39,929 bases of DNA, taken from Rhodocyclaceae bacterium (GTDB lineage Bacteria > Pseudomonadota > Gammaproteobacteria > Burkholderiales > Rhodocyclaceae). A model generated the notes under the pieces. That model was not told the origin of the DNA and did not search any database. It saw nothing but the letters and a program-made list of their open reading frames with translations. Positions 24,061-32,572 of the stretch are shown piece after piece. The first letter of the stretch is position 1. Each line of letters begins with the position of its first letter. The stretch covers positions 1-39,929 of the forward strand of contig VIKE01000061.1 in NCBI GenBank assembly GCA_008080565.1, written 5' to 3'. Position numbers and translations under genes: made by a program.

Positions 24061-24078
24061 ACGTTTCGCCGGAAACGT
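24061..24078. promoter_or_regulatory. inverted repeat in the siderophore-receptor leader
   Basis: ACGTTTC-GCCG-GAAACGT has perfect 7-bp arms and lies between the Fur-type box and the start codon at 23979. It may be a second operator or an mRNA hairpin. Confidence 0.4.
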
Positions 24079-24086
24079 AAAACTGT

Positions 24087-24105
24087 GTAAATGATAACCA
24101 CTCCC
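24087..24105 (-). promoter_or_regulatory. Fur-type box
   Basis: GTAAATGATAACCACTCCC matches 13 of 19 positions of the Fur consensus GATAATGATAATCATTATC. It lies about 108 bp upstream of the siderophore receptor, consistent with iron repression. Confidence 0.6.
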
Positions 24106-24205
24106 ATTCTCCAGGTCAACGTTGGCAGATATAGCGGCGTCAAGCAATAAGGATCAATCCCGCCAAACCCCATTGTTTTCTGCCCAGAGGCAATCTGGTT
24201 TTTGC

Positions 24206-24622
24206 CTATTTCTCCGGTCGACCGTAGCATTCGCTTTTCCGGCCGCCCGGCCTACGGATCAGTGAAAGCGTGCGCCGCTCAGCACGAGCACCGCCAGCAG
24301 CACAAACAAAGTTCTCTTCCAGAAAATCACCGGATTGCGCTCGATCAGCGGCGGGCGGATTTTGTTCAGAAAAGCCTGATTCGTGTGGTGGATCTAGACG
24401 AATTCGGACAGTTCCTCGTAGCGTGCCACCATGCCCACCGTGACCGAAGAAGTGCATCAACGGACAGAGCAGAAGGAGCAAATAAATCCACCGTCCGATC
24501 AGATGTTCCCAATGCTCGCGAATGATGAAGAACCCCAGGATGACCGCGATCATGGCAACGACGACCGCGCCACGCGACCGGTACCACGGCTCGGCGTGAC
24601 GATGGTCGGATTCCGTTTTCAC
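24206..24622 (-). CDS. DUF2933 small membrane protein with fused decayed tail
   Basis: GTG 24622 has AAGGAG 7 nt upstream and is preferred over the longer ORF. The first ~65 residues are a typical DUF2933 protein: VKTESDHRHAEPWYRSRG, then AVVVAMIAVILGFFIIREHW, then IYLLLLLCPLMHFFGHGGHG. Normal members end shortly after the HGGHG stretch. Here the frame instead continues for 70 low-quality residues to a stop at 24206, because the gene appears joined out of frame to the remnant at 24259-24432. DUF2933 genes commonly follow cusA. Confidence 0.65.
   Translation of the reverse strand: MKTESDHRHAEPWYRSRGAVVVAMIAVILGFFIIREHWEHLIGRWIYLLLLLCPLMHFFGHGGHGGTLRGTVRIRLDPPHESGFSEQNPPAADRAQSGDFLEENFVCAAGGARAERRTLSLIRRPGGRKSECYGRPEK
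24259..24432 (-). pseudogene. 3' fragment of an unidentified membrane-protein gene
   Basis: In a frame different from the DUF2933 ORF: MVARYEELSEFV, an in-frame amber stop (24394-24396), then HHTNQAFLNKIRPPLIERN, PVIFWKRTLFVLLAVLVLSG and stop. The last part has a convincing membrane segment with basic flanks. No family recognised. The amber codon and missing 5' part suggest a relic joined to the DUF2933 gene. Confidence 0.45.
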
Positions 24623-24773
24623 GAGGTGACTCCTTGTTCTCGATTGACAGCGGATGGATCTGCAGAACGGCAAACGAGGGGCTGGGTTGTCGCGCCGTGC
24701 TTGGCGGCTCCGGCACCAGGCATGGGAAACTGGTCACCAAAGGCGAACAGCTTCCCATGCCTGCAGGAATCGA

Positions 24774-24893
24774 TTAGTGGGAGTGACCGGCGTGCGAGTC
24801 GTTCCCCGAGCTGCCCGTATATCCATCGCTGGCACAGCCGCCCAGCAATAGTCCAGCCACCGTCACAGCAATCACCAAAAGTTTCTTCGACAT
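24774..24893 (-). CDS. 39-aa lipoprotein, paralogue of the 20351 gene
   Basis: AAGGAGAACG precedes ATG 24893. It encodes MSKKLLVIAVT, a hydrophobic signal ending in the lipobox LLGGC, and a mature tail ASDGYTGSSGNDSHAGHSH, sharing the start, lipobox and final GHSH with the 20351-20473 protein. It starts 26 bp after the cusA stop and ends before DUF2933. A small His-ending lipoprotein fits periplasmic copper handling. Confidence 0.72.
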   Translation of the reverse strand: MSKKLLVIAVTVAGLLLGGCASDGYTGSSGNDSHAGHSH

Positions 24894-24918
24894 CACGTTC
24901 TCCTTGCGTTGAAAAAAT

Positions 24919-27900
24919 TTATTCTTTCCCGCGCTTCAAGCGCCACTGTTTTACCAAGGCGTAGATGGCGGGAATCACCGCGAGGGTCAGCACCGTCGAG
25001 GAAATCATGCCGCCGACCATCGGTGCCGCGATGCGGCTCATCACCTCCGAGCCGGTGCCGGTGCCCCACATGATCGGCAGCAGGCCAGCCATGATGGCGA
25101 CTACGGTCATCATCTTCGGGCGCACCCGCTCGACCGCACCTTCCATCACGGCGTCGTAAAGATCGGCCACGGTCGGTGCGCGGCCTTCGTGCCGGCACTT
25201 TTCCTTGACTTCCTCCCAGGCGTGATCGAGGTAGATCAGCATGACGACACCGGTTTCCGCCGCCACCCCAGCCAGGGCGATGAAGCCCACCGCCACGGCG
25301 ACCGAGACGTTGTACCCCAGCCACCACATCAGCCAGATGCCGCCGACCAGGGCGAAGGGCACCGACAGCATGACGATGAAGGTTTCGGTGAGGCGCTGGA
25401 AGTTGAGGTAAAGCAGTAGGAAGATGACGAGCAGCGTCACCGGAATGACCACTTTCATCTTCTCGGCGGCCCGTTCCATGTTCTCGAACTGGCCGCTCCA
25501 GGCAATGTAGTAGCCGGGCGGAAATTTCACTTTTTCTGCAACCGCCTTCTTGGCATCAGCGACATAGCCCCCGATATCGCGGTCGCGGATGTCCACGTAG
25601 ATGTAGGCGGACAGCAATGCATTCTCGGTGCGGATGCTCGGTGCCCCCTTGGCAATCTCCACCTTGGCGAGTTGCCCGATCGGAATCATGGCGCCGCCCA
25701 TGGTCGGGACGACGATTTCCCGGGCGATCAATTCGGGATCGCTGCGCAGTTCCCGCGGATAACGGACGGTCACGCCGAAGCGTTCCCGGCCCTCGACCGT
25801 CGTGGTCACCATCTCGCCGCCCAGGGCCGTGCCGATCACGTCCTGCAGGTCGCCGATGGCCAGGCCATAGCGGGCGAGCTGCTCGCGATCCGGCTCGATG
25901 TTGATATAGAAGCCGCCGGTGACGCGCTCGGCGAAGGCTGAGGTGGTGCCGGGCACCTGCTTCACCACCGCCTCGATGTCCTTGGCCACCCGCTCGATTT
26001 CGCCCAGGTCCTTGCCGAAGACCTTGACGCCGATCGGTGTGCGAATGCCGGTCGACAGCATGTCGATGCGCGCCTTGATCGGCATGGTCCAGGCATTGGC
26101 GACGCCGGGGAATTGCAGCGCCTTGTCGAGTTCGGCGATCAGCTTGTCAGTGGTCAGACCGGGCCGCCATTCCGATTCGGGCTTCAGGTTGATGACGGTC
26201 TCGAACATCTCGGTCGGCGCCGGATCGGTGGCGGTATTGGCGCGCCCGGCCTTGCCGTAGACCGATGCTACCTCCGGGAAGCTCTTGATGATCTTGTTCT
26301 GGGTCTGCATGAGCTCGGCTGCCTTGGTGATCGACATGCCCGGCAGCGAGGCCGGCATGTAGAGCAGCGTCCCTTCGTTCAGGGTCGGCATGAACTCGCT
26401 GCCCAGCTTCGAGGCGGGATAGACCGAGACGACCAGCGCCAGCAGCGCAGCGGCGATGGTGGTCTTTTTCCAGCGCATGACCCAGGCAATGATGGGGCGG
26501 TAAATCCAGATCAGGAAGCGGTTCACCGGGTTCTTCGCCTCGGGCATGATCTTGCCGCGGATGAACAGCATCATCAGCACCGGGACCAGCGTCACCGAGA
26601 GCAGCGACGCGCCGGCCATCGAGAAGGTCTTGGTGAAGGCAAGCGGCGAGAACAGCCGCCCTTCCTGCCCTTCCAGGGTAAACACCGGCAGGAACGAGAC
26701 GGTGATGATGAGGAGCGAGAAGAAGAGCGCCGGGCCGACTTCCTTGCAGGCGGTGATCATGGCCTCGGCACGCTCGGCGTTCGAGTGCCCTTCGGGCAGG
26801 CGCTCCAGATGCTTGTGGGCGTTCTCGATCATGACGATGGCCGCATCGATCATGGCGCCGATGGCGATGGCGATGCCGCCCAGGCTCATCAGGTTGGAGT
26901 TCATGCCGAGCGAACGCATGGCGATGAACGAGATCAGGACGCCGACCGGCAGCATGAGGATGGCCACCAGGGCCGAGCGCAGGTGCAGCAGGAATACGAC
27001 GCAGACCAGGGCGACGATGATCGATTCCTCGAGCAGCGTGCCCTTCAGGGTCTCGATGGCACGGTGGATGAGTTCGGAACGGTCATACACCGACTCGATC
27101 GTGACCCCTTCCGGCAGGCCGGAGCCGATTTCGACGATCTTGGCCTTGAGGTTGTGGATCACCTCCAGGGCGTTCTGGCCATAGCGCGCCATGGCGATAC
27201 CGGACACCACCTCGCCCTCGCCGTTCAACTCAGTCAAGCCGCGCCGCTCGTCCGGCACCAGTTCCACCCGGGCGATGTCGCGCACCAGCACTGGCGTGCC
27301 GCCCTCGCTCTTGACCACCAGGGTCTCGAGATCGGCCTTGCCGCGCAGGTAGCCCTTGCCGCGGACGACATACTCGATCTCGGCCATTTCCACCACCCGG
27401 CCGCCGACGTCCCGGTTGGAGTCGCGGATCACCTGGGTCACCTTCATCAGGGGGATGCCGTAGGACCGCAGCTTCACCGGATCGACAGTGACCTGGTAGG
27501 TCTGGACGAAGCCGCCCACCGAAGCCACTTCGGAGACACCGTGCGCCTTGGTCAGCTGGTAACGTACGAACCAGTCCTGGAGGGTGCGCAGTTCCGCCAG
27601 GGTCTTTTGCTTGGCGAGCAGGACGTACTGGTAAACCCAGCCGACGCCGGTGGCATCAGGCCCGAGTGAAGGCGATACCCCCTTGGGCAGGCGGCCGGAA
27701 GCGAAGTTGAGGTATTCCAGCACCCGCGAACGCGCCCAATAGATGTCGGTGCCGTCCTCGAAGATGACGTAGACAAAGGAGGCGCCGAACACGGAAAATC
27801 CCCGCACGACCTTGGACTTCGACACCGCCAGCAAGGCGGTGGTCAGCGGATAGGTCACCTGGTCCTCGACCACCTGCGGCGCCTGGCCCGGATATTCCGT

Positions 27901-28050
27901 ATAGACGATGACCTGCACGTCCGAGAGGTCGGGCAGCGCGTCGATGGGGGTATTCACGACGGCATAGATGCCGCCGATGGTGACGAACAGGGTGGCAAGC
28001 AGCACGAGGAAACGATTCCTGGCCGACCAGTCGATGATCTTGGCAAGCAT
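24919..28050 (-). CDS. cusA: heavy-metal RND efflux pump CusA
   Basis: 1043 aa with CGGAGG upstream of ATG 28050. Typical HME-RND: first membrane segment (RFLVLLATLFVTIGGIYAVV), DALPDLSDVQVIVYTEYPGQ, GGIAIAIGAMIDAAIVMIEN (proton-relay region), and late FIALAGVAAETGVVMLIYLD. The Cu(I)/Ag(I)-type methionine clusters are present (EFMPTLNEGTLLYMP, TMPIKARIDMLSTGIRTP), pointing to CusA rather than CzcA. It exports periplasmic Cu(I)/Ag(I) through CusC. It follows cusB with a 13-bp gap. Partial copies of its 3' end lie at 9990 and 20497. Confidence 0.96.
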   Translation of the reverse strand: MLAKIIDWSARNRFLVLLATLFVTIGGIYAVVNTPIDALPDLSDVQVIVYTEYPGQAPQVVEDQVTYPLTTALLAVSKSKVVRGFSVFGASFVYVIFEDGTDIYWARSRVLEYLNFASGRLPKGVSPSLGPDATGVGWVYQYVLLAKQKTLAELRTLQDWFVRYQLTKAHGVSEVASVGGFVQTYQVTVDPVKLRSYGIPLMKVTQVIRDSNRDVGGRVVEMAEIEYVVRGKGYLRGKADLETLVVKSEGGTPVLVRDIARVELVPDERRGLTELNGEGEVVSGIAMARYGQNALEVIHNLKAKIVEIGSGLPEGVTIESVYDRSELIHRAIETLKGTLLEESIIVALVCVVFLLHLRSALVAILMLPVGVLISFIAMRSLGMNSNLMSLGGIAIAIGAMIDAAIVMIENAHKHLERLPEGHSNAERAEAMITACKEVGPALFFSLLIITVSFLPVFTLEGQEGRLFSPLAFTKTFSMAGASLLSVTLVPVLMMLFIRGKIMPEAKNPVNRFLIWIYRPIIAWVMRWKKTTIAAALLALVVSVYPASKLGSEFMPTLNEGTLLYMPASLPGMSITKAAELMQTQNKIIKSFPEVASVYGKAGRANTATDPAPTEMFETVINLKPESEWRPGLTTDKLIAELDKALQFPGVANAWTMPIKARIDMLSTGIRTPIGVKVFGKDLGEIERVAKDIEAVVKQVPGTTSAFAERVTGGFYINIEPDREQLARYGLAIGDLQDVIGTALGGEMVTTTVEGRERFGVTVRYPRELRSDPELIAREIVVPTMGGAMIPIGQLAKVEIAKGAPSIRTENALLSAYIYVDIRDRDIGGYVADAKKAVAEKVKFPPGYYIAWSGQFENMERAAEKMKVVIPVTLLVIFLLLYLNFQRLTETFIVMLSVPFALVGGIWLMWWLGYNVSVAVAVGFIALAGVAAETGVVMLIYLDHAWEEVKEKCRHEGRAPTVADLYDAVMEGAVERVRPKMMTVVAIMAGLLPIMWGTGTGSEVMSRIAAPMVGGMISSTVLTLAVIPAIYALVKQWRLKRGKE

Positions 28051-28063
28051 GTGGCCTCCGGGG

Positions 28064-29701
28064 TCAGTGGCCGGCGTGGGGATTGGCCGCTGACGCGGTG
28101 CCTCCCTTGCCTGCTGAGGTTGGGGTGATGGTTGTTACCACCCACTCTCCCGGGGCCCGCTCGACGAACTCGAAAGCCACCGCAGCGCCAGGCTTCAGGT
28201 CCTTCAGCAGTCCTTCGTTGGCGACCTTGAACTCCATGGTCATGGCCGGCCACTTGAGGCTCTCCACCGCACCATGGTTCACGCTCAGCGTACCGGCCTT
28301 GGCATCGATGCTCTCGACCGTGCCTTCCGCCCGGTGACTGGTCTTGTGGGCGCTGTGATCGGTACCCGGGGCTGCCCCCTCCTGCTTGGGTGCGCTGCCG
28401 TGGGCGGCATGGCCGAAGCCGCCGACCGCCGCCTTCAGGTTACTTTCGGCGTCGATCAGGAAGTTGGCGGCGACGACCACGGGTTCGCCATCCTTGACCC
28501 CTTCGAGCACTTCGACATAGTTGTCGCTACGCTGTCCGAGTTTCACTTCGCGGGGCTCGAAGCGGCCTTCCTTGGCCTGGACCAACACGATCCGACGAGT
28601 GCCGCTGTCGATGACAGCCGAGGTCGGCACCGTCACCACCTTCCCCTTGTCGCCCACCGGCACTTCCACCTGGGCGAACATGGCGGGTTTCAGGAGGGTG
28701 CCCGGGTTGGCAAGTTCGATCCGCACCGGCACGGTCCGCGTCTCGGATTTGAGGGTCGGATAGACATAGGTGATCGTGCCCTCGAAAGTCTTGTCCGGAT
28801 AGGCATTGATCCGGATATTGGCCTTGCCGCCGGTCTTGACCAGTCCGATGTCCTGCTCGAAGACGTCGGCCATGACCCAGATGGCGGAAAGATCCGCCAC
28901 CTGGTAGAGCGCATCGCCCGGCATGAAGCGCATGCCCTGGAGGGCCTTCTTCTCGGTGACGATGCCATTGACGGGGGAGCGGAACGTCATGGTGTGCCGG
29001 GCCTCGCCGGTTTTTGCCAGGGCCTTCAACTGCTCGTCGGAAATGTCCCAGTTCTTCAAACGCAGCAGGCTAGAATCGGCCAGTTGCTTCATTCCGGCCT
29101 GGGCCTGGCTACTGGCTTCCTTCAGAGATTCCACGCCCTGGGCGGCGATGGCGTACTCGCGTTGGGCTGAAACCAGTTCCGGGCTATAGACCTCGAACAG
29201 GGGCTGGCCCTTGCCGACCACCTGGCCGGTGATATTCACATGCAGCCGCTCGACATAACCCTCGAACTTGGGGGTGATGGCGTAGAGGCGTCGCTCGTCC
29301 GGTTCGACGCGCCCGGAAGCCCGCACCACCTTGTCCAGCGCCCGCAGTTGCGCGGCCTCGGTGCGCACGCCCAGCTTCTGCACTTTCTCGGTGCTGATCC
29401 TGATCTGGTTGGCGGCCGCCGGTTCGTCGTCCTCTTCACCTTCATACACGGCGATGTAATCCATGCCCATGGGGTCTTTCTTGGGCGTCGGCGAGGTGTC
29501 GGGCAGCCCCATCGGATTACGGTAAAAAAGCAGCTTGCGCTCCTTCTTGCCATTGGCAGCCGGCGCGCCGCCCGCCGCGGCAGCCGCCATTTCGACGGAG
29601 GACGGATGGCCGGCACCCCGGGTTCCCAGCCAGTAGCCCCCGCCGGCGGCCAGCGCCGCCACCGCGATCACGCCAACGGCGAGACTCGTTCCCTTGTTCA
29701 T
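28064..29701 (-). CDS. cusB: RND periplasmic adaptor CusB with C-terminal CusF domain
   Basis: 545 aa. N-terminal membrane anchor (LAVGVIAVAALAAGGGYWLG), heavy-metal-binding segment (FYRNPMGLPDTSPTPKKDPM then GMDYIAVYEG, ~60-90), hairpin/barrel-sandwich regions (VRASGRVEPDERRLYAITPK, YVERLHVNITGQVVGKGQPL), beta-barrel (ALYQVADLSAIWVMADVFEQ), and a membrane-proximal domain. A His-rich linker (HAAHGSAPK, DHSAHKTSHR) leads to a CusF domain (GTVESIDAKAGTLSVNHGAV, LKWPAMTMEFKVANEG). The domain carries the W and Met pair of CusF. It links CusA to CusC. Its start overlaps the cusC stop by 4 nt (ATGA). Confidence 0.94.
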   Translation of the reverse strand: MNKGTSLAVGVIAVAALAAGGGYWLGTRGAGHPSSVEMAAAAAGGAPAANGKKERKLLFYRNPMGLPDTSPTPKKDPMGMDYIAVYEGEEDDEPAAANQIRISTEKVQKLGVRTEAAQLRALDKVVRASGRVEPDERRLYAITPKFEGYVERLHVNITGQVVGKGQPLFEVYSPELVSAQREYAIAAQGVESLKEASSQAQAGMKQLADSSLLRLKNWDISDEQLKALAKTGEARHTMTFRSPVNGIVTEKKALQGMRFMPGDALYQVADLSAIWVMADVFEQDIGLVKTGGKANIRINAYPDKTFEGTITYVYPTLKSETRTVPVRIELANPGTLLKPAMFAQVEVPVGDKGKVVTVPTSAVIDSGTRRIVLVQAKEGRFEPREVKLGQRSDNYVEVLEGVKDGEPVVVAANFLIDAESNLKAAVGGFGHAAHGSAPKQEGAAPGTDHSAHKTSHRAEGTVESIDAKAGTLSVNHGAVESLKWPAMTMEFKVANEGLLKDLKPGAAVAFEFVERAPGEWVVTTITPTSAGKGGTASAANPHAGH

Positions 29702-30969
29702 AGGTCTTCTCCCAAAAGTCGTTCAATGTCGCCCAGGCGAGCCTGGCCTTCGGCCTGGGCCTTGATGAGATTCTGCTTGGCCTGCCGGATCTGGCGCAGG
29801 GCGTCGATCAAGGTGGCGAAATCCACCTTGCCGGTTTCATAGCCGGGCAGCGCGGCCTGGAAAGTGAGATCGGCCTGGGGCAGAAGGCTCGTCTCGACCA
29901 GCGTTTGCGTCCGCTGAGCCGCCTCGATGCCGGCGAGATTCTCGGAAAGCTCGGAGAGCACCTGGTTGGCCGTCGCCTCCTTGCGGGCGCGGGCCGCCGC
30001 CAGCATCGCCTCGGATTCCCGCTCCTGGGAGCGGCGAGAAGCTTGCTGCAGCGGGATGTTGAGTTCGACCATCAGGTCCCACTGCTTGACCGAATTCTGG
30101 ATCTGGTTGGGGGTGAGGCCGAAGGTGAAATCCGGATAGCGGTTCTTGTAGGTCAGTTCGCGGCTCTTCTCCGCTGCCTTGATGCGGGATTCCTCGGTAA
30201 AGAGGAACGGGTTGCGGGCCCGGACCCGCTCTTCCAGAGCGGCAAAATCCAGCCGGACCGGCGCCGGCAGCGTGCGCAGCATCCGCGGCTCGGCCAGGGC
30301 TGCAGTAGCCGGGCGCGACAGCAGCGCGTTCATGCGGGCCAGCAGGCCGCGCCGCTCGTTTTCCAGGGCAATCAATTCATTGCGCAGATCGGTCTGCTCC
30401 ACCTGAGCGCGGACCACGTCCTGCTGGGCGGCGAGTCCGCCAGCGTAACGGACCTGCGCCACGCCCTCCAGGCGCGCCATGAGATCGAGAATCTCGCGCG
30501 TCAACCGCTCATTGCCAAATACATAATACAGTTGAGCATAGGCCGTCTTGATGCGAGCGGCGAGTTCGGTCCAGGTGCCCAGGCTACGTCCCTTTGCGGC
30601 CTCGGCCTCCAGCGTGGCAATTTCGCGCTTCAGGTCGCGCTTGCCGAACCAGGGGACATCCTGCATCAGGGTGTAGCGCGTATTGCCGACCCGGCTCGGC
30701 GACAGGGTCGCGTTTTGCGCGCCGCCTTTGGTGATGTCCATCAACTCGGTACGCAGTTTCGGGTCGGGGAGCGCGCCGGCGGGCACAATGCGCTCGGCAG
30801 CCGCCTCGGCTTCCAGACGCATGGTGGCGTATTCCGGATTGCGCTCTCTAGCCCATTCGAGGAGGCCTTCCACGCCGTTCCCCAACACCGATTCTTGTGC
30901 GCCTGCCACCCTCGGCAAGCTCGCCGCCAAAACCAACACCAGTATCCCGGCGCGTAAGGCAAATTGCAT
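29698..30969 (-). CDS. cusC: TolC-family outer-membrane channel CusC
   Basis: 423 aa from ATG 30969 with AGGGAG upstream; a longer ORF extension is out of signal-peptide context. Signal (LRAGILVLVLAASLPRVAGA), then paired outer-membrane-efflux repeats: EWARERNPEYATMRLEAEAA, LMQDVPWFGKRDLKREIATL, RYAGGLAAQQDVVRAQVEQT, and the second repeat YPDFTFGLTPNQIQNSVKQW, YETGKVDFATLIDALRQIRQ. Forms the trimeric exit duct of the CusCBA pump. It ends in an ATGA overlap with cusB. Confidence 0.93.
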   Translation of the reverse strand: MQFALRAGILVLVLAASLPRVAGAQESVLGNGVEGLLEWARERNPEYATMRLEAEAAAERIVPAGALPDPKLRTELMDITKGGAQNATLSPSRVGNTRYTLMQDVPWFGKRDLKREIATLEAEAAKGRSLGTWTELAARIKTAYAQLYYVFGNERLTREILDLMARLEGVAQVRYAGGLAAQQDVVRAQVEQTDLRNELIALENERRGLLARMNALLSRPATAALAEPRMLRTLPAPVRLDFAALEERVRARNPFLFTEESRIKAAEKSRELTYKNRYPDFTFGLTPNQIQNSVKQWDLMVELNIPLQQASRRSQERESEAMLAAARARKEATANQVLSELSENLAGIEAAQRTQTLVETSLLPQADLTFQAALPGYETGKVDFATLIDALRQIRQAKQNLIKAQAEGQARLGDIERLLGEDL

Positions 30970-31027
30970 ATGATTTCTCCCTAGCCAGGTGGCGGTGCAG
31001 GTCGTGCCTGCCCGCCACCGTTCGCGT

Positions 31028-31366
31028 CTATTTTGCGGGTTCAAATTGGACCACGGTGACGGCACCATTCACCATGTCGGCCACGAAACGAATCTTGTCG
31101 CCTGACTTCACCTGGTCCAGCCAGGCTGGATTCTTGACACGAAAGGCCATGGTCATGGCCGGCATGCCGAGATTAGTGAGCTCGCCATGGGAGAGAACGA
31201 CTTCGCCTGCCTTCTTGTCGACCTTCTTGACCGTGCCATTGACCATGGCGGTTGCGGCCATCTTGGCCATGTCATGACCAGCGTGGTCGTGGTCGCCGGC
31301 GGCGAATCCGGCCGGCGAGAAAATGGCGGCCGTGACAGCCAGGGCAGCGACGAGGGAAGTTTTCAT
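31028..31366 (-). CDS. cusF: periplasmic Cu(I)/Ag(I) chaperone CusF
   Basis: 112 aa from ATG 31366 with AAGGAG upstream. Signal ends near PAGFAAG. A His/Met-rich start (DHDHAGHDMAKMAATAM) precedes an OB-fold CusF domain: GTVKKVDKKAGEVVLSHGEL, then LGMPAMTMAFRVKNPAWL with the Met pair that binds Cu(I). It delivers copper to CusB. The CusF domain occurs twice in the operon, here and fused to CusB. Gap to cusC start is 58 bp. Confidence 0.93.
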   Translation of the reverse strand: MKTSLVAALAVTAAIFSPAGFAAGDHDHAGHDMAKMAATAMVNGTVKKVDKKAGEVVLSHGELTNLGMPAMTMAFRVKNPAWLDQVKSGDKIRFVADMVNGAVTVVQFEPAK

Positions 31367-31387
31367 GCAGGTCTCCTTGAACAAGGG

Positions 31388-31825
31388 TTAGTGGTGGGCA
31401 AAAACGCGGGTGCTGCCGTCCGCCTGGACGAGCAGGGTATCGTAGGGAACCGGCTTGGGGCTTTCCATGCCCGGCGATCCCGGCGGCATCGAGGGCACGG
31501 CCAGGCCCAGGGCTTTGGGCTTTTCCTTGAGCAGGTGCTGGATATCGGCAGCGGGGACGTGCCCCTCGACAACGTAGCCGCCGACCTTGGCAGTATGGCA
31601 GGAGCCGAGCCGGTCGGGCATACCGAGTTTCGCCCTGGCCGCCGGAACATCGTTCACGTCGTGGGTCGTCACCTTGAAGCCGTTCTGCCGCAGGTGTTCG
31701 ACCCAGCCCTTACAGCAGCCGCAATGGGGGCTCTTGAAAACCTCGACTTCGGCCGGCGCGGTCGCCCAGGCGGCCGAGGACGCCAGCAGCGCGGCCAGCA
31801 GGTAAGAAAGAGGACGTAATGCCAT
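31388..31825 (-). CDS. DUF411 periplasmic copper-binding protein
   Basis: 145 aa from ATG 31825 with AAGGAA upstream; the longer ORF is unsupported. Signal to AWATAP. The mature part holds the DUF411 signature VEVFKSPHCGCCKGWVEHLR near residue 27-46 and later KLGMPDRLGSCHTAKVGGYV, VEGHVPAADIQHLLKEKP, with GLAVPSMPPGSPGM. Members of this family are copper-binding, thioredoxin-like proteins found with cop/cus genes. It precedes cusF by 21 bp and has a CopR-type box about 70 bp upstream. Confidence 0.9.
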   Translation of the reverse strand: MALRPLSYLLAALLASSAAWATAPAEVEVFKSPHCGCCKGWVEHLRQNGFKVTTHDVNDVPAARAKLGMPDRLGSCHTAKVGGYVVEGHVPAADIQHLLKEKPKALGLAVPSMPPGSPGMESPKPVPYDTLLVQADGSTRVFAHH

Positions 31826-31895
31826 GGTGCGTTTCCTTCGACAAATGAATGACAGCATTTTGACGACGCCAACCCGACAACAGGCTGACCGAAAA

Positions 31896-31918
31896 ATTAC
31901 ATTCTTGAAATACGTCAG
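31896..31918 (-). promoter_or_regulatory. weak CopR-type box upstream of the DUF411-cusFCBA operon
   Basis: ATTACATTCTTGAAATACGTCAG has the ATTACA half and a shifted GTCAG half. It lies 71 bp upstream of the DUF411 start and likely drives the whole efflux operon. Confidence 0.4.
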
Positions 31919-31942
31919 GCGATTCGGCAATTCGACCGCCGA

Positions 31943-32572
31943 TCAATGGTGGTGATCCCCATGCCCATGGTCATGGCCGGAATCTCCTTCATCCGCCGTC
32001 TCCTGGCCATGCTCGCCGACCGCTTCGCCGCCATGCGTGTGCCCCCCGCTCGCCGTCACCAACTGTCGATACTGCGCGGGAGACAGGGCGGGAAGGGCTT
32101 GCAGGAAGGCCACCTGGTCCCAGATGTCCGGGTCCGTCATCCCGCCCTTGGACCACGCAGCCATGCCGGTCGCCTTGATGCCATGCTTGATGATCCAGAA
32201 CTGGCGAGCGGCGAATCGATCTTGGCCCTCCCCCGCTTCGCGCAGCGCGGTCAGATCCGGCGGCTGCGGATACAAGCCCTGCCGGATTTCCGAATTCGCC
32301 ACACCCGGCGACAGATGGCAGCCGGCGCACATGGCGTCGTAATTGCCGGCACCGCGCCGCACCCTCGCGGCCTCGGACAAATCCGTCGGCGGCACGACAT
32401 CGCCAGCACTCCGGGCGATGGAGCGCTCGCGCACCGCCGCGATCAACTCGTACACGACGGGGCTGTGGGGGGTGTCGGCCGACACATCGACCATGCCGCT
32501 GTACAGCACGGCGGCCGGAATCAAGGCTGCCGCAGCCAAGAGGCCGAATGCGCCGATCCATATTTTTTTCAT
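31943..32572 (-). CDS. cytochrome c with His-rich C-terminal tail
   Basis: A 209-aa membrane-anchored or secreted mono-heme cytochrome. Signal/anchor IGAFGLLAAAALIPAAVLYS, then ARVRRGAGNYDAMCAGCHLS with CAGCH near residue 82-86, PQPPDLTALREAGEGQDR, and axial Met candidates in KATGMAAWSKGGMTDPD. The tail is HTHGGEAVGEHGQE followed by SGHDHGHGDHHH, a strong metal-binding run. GAGGAAG precedes the ATG. It shares the intergenic region and CopR-type box with the divergent copRS genes. It may couple copper binding to electron transfer (inference). Confidence 0.87.
   Translation of the reverse strand: MKKIWIGAFGLLAAAALIPAAVLYSGMVDVSADTPHSPVVYELIAAVRERSIARSAGDVVPPTDLSEAARVRRGAGNYDAMCAGCHLSPGVANSEIRQGLYPQPPDLTALREAGEGQDRFAARQFWIIKHGIKATGMAAWSKGGMTDPDIWDQVAFLQALPALSPAQYRQLVTASGGHTHGGEAVGEHGQETADEGDSGHDHGHGDHHH

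Noticed and set aside
26113..27669. Long plus-strand ORF antisense to cusA
   Set aside because: Composition typical of an antisense shadow (HQHRDQRHREQ-type runs); cusA on the other strand is complete.
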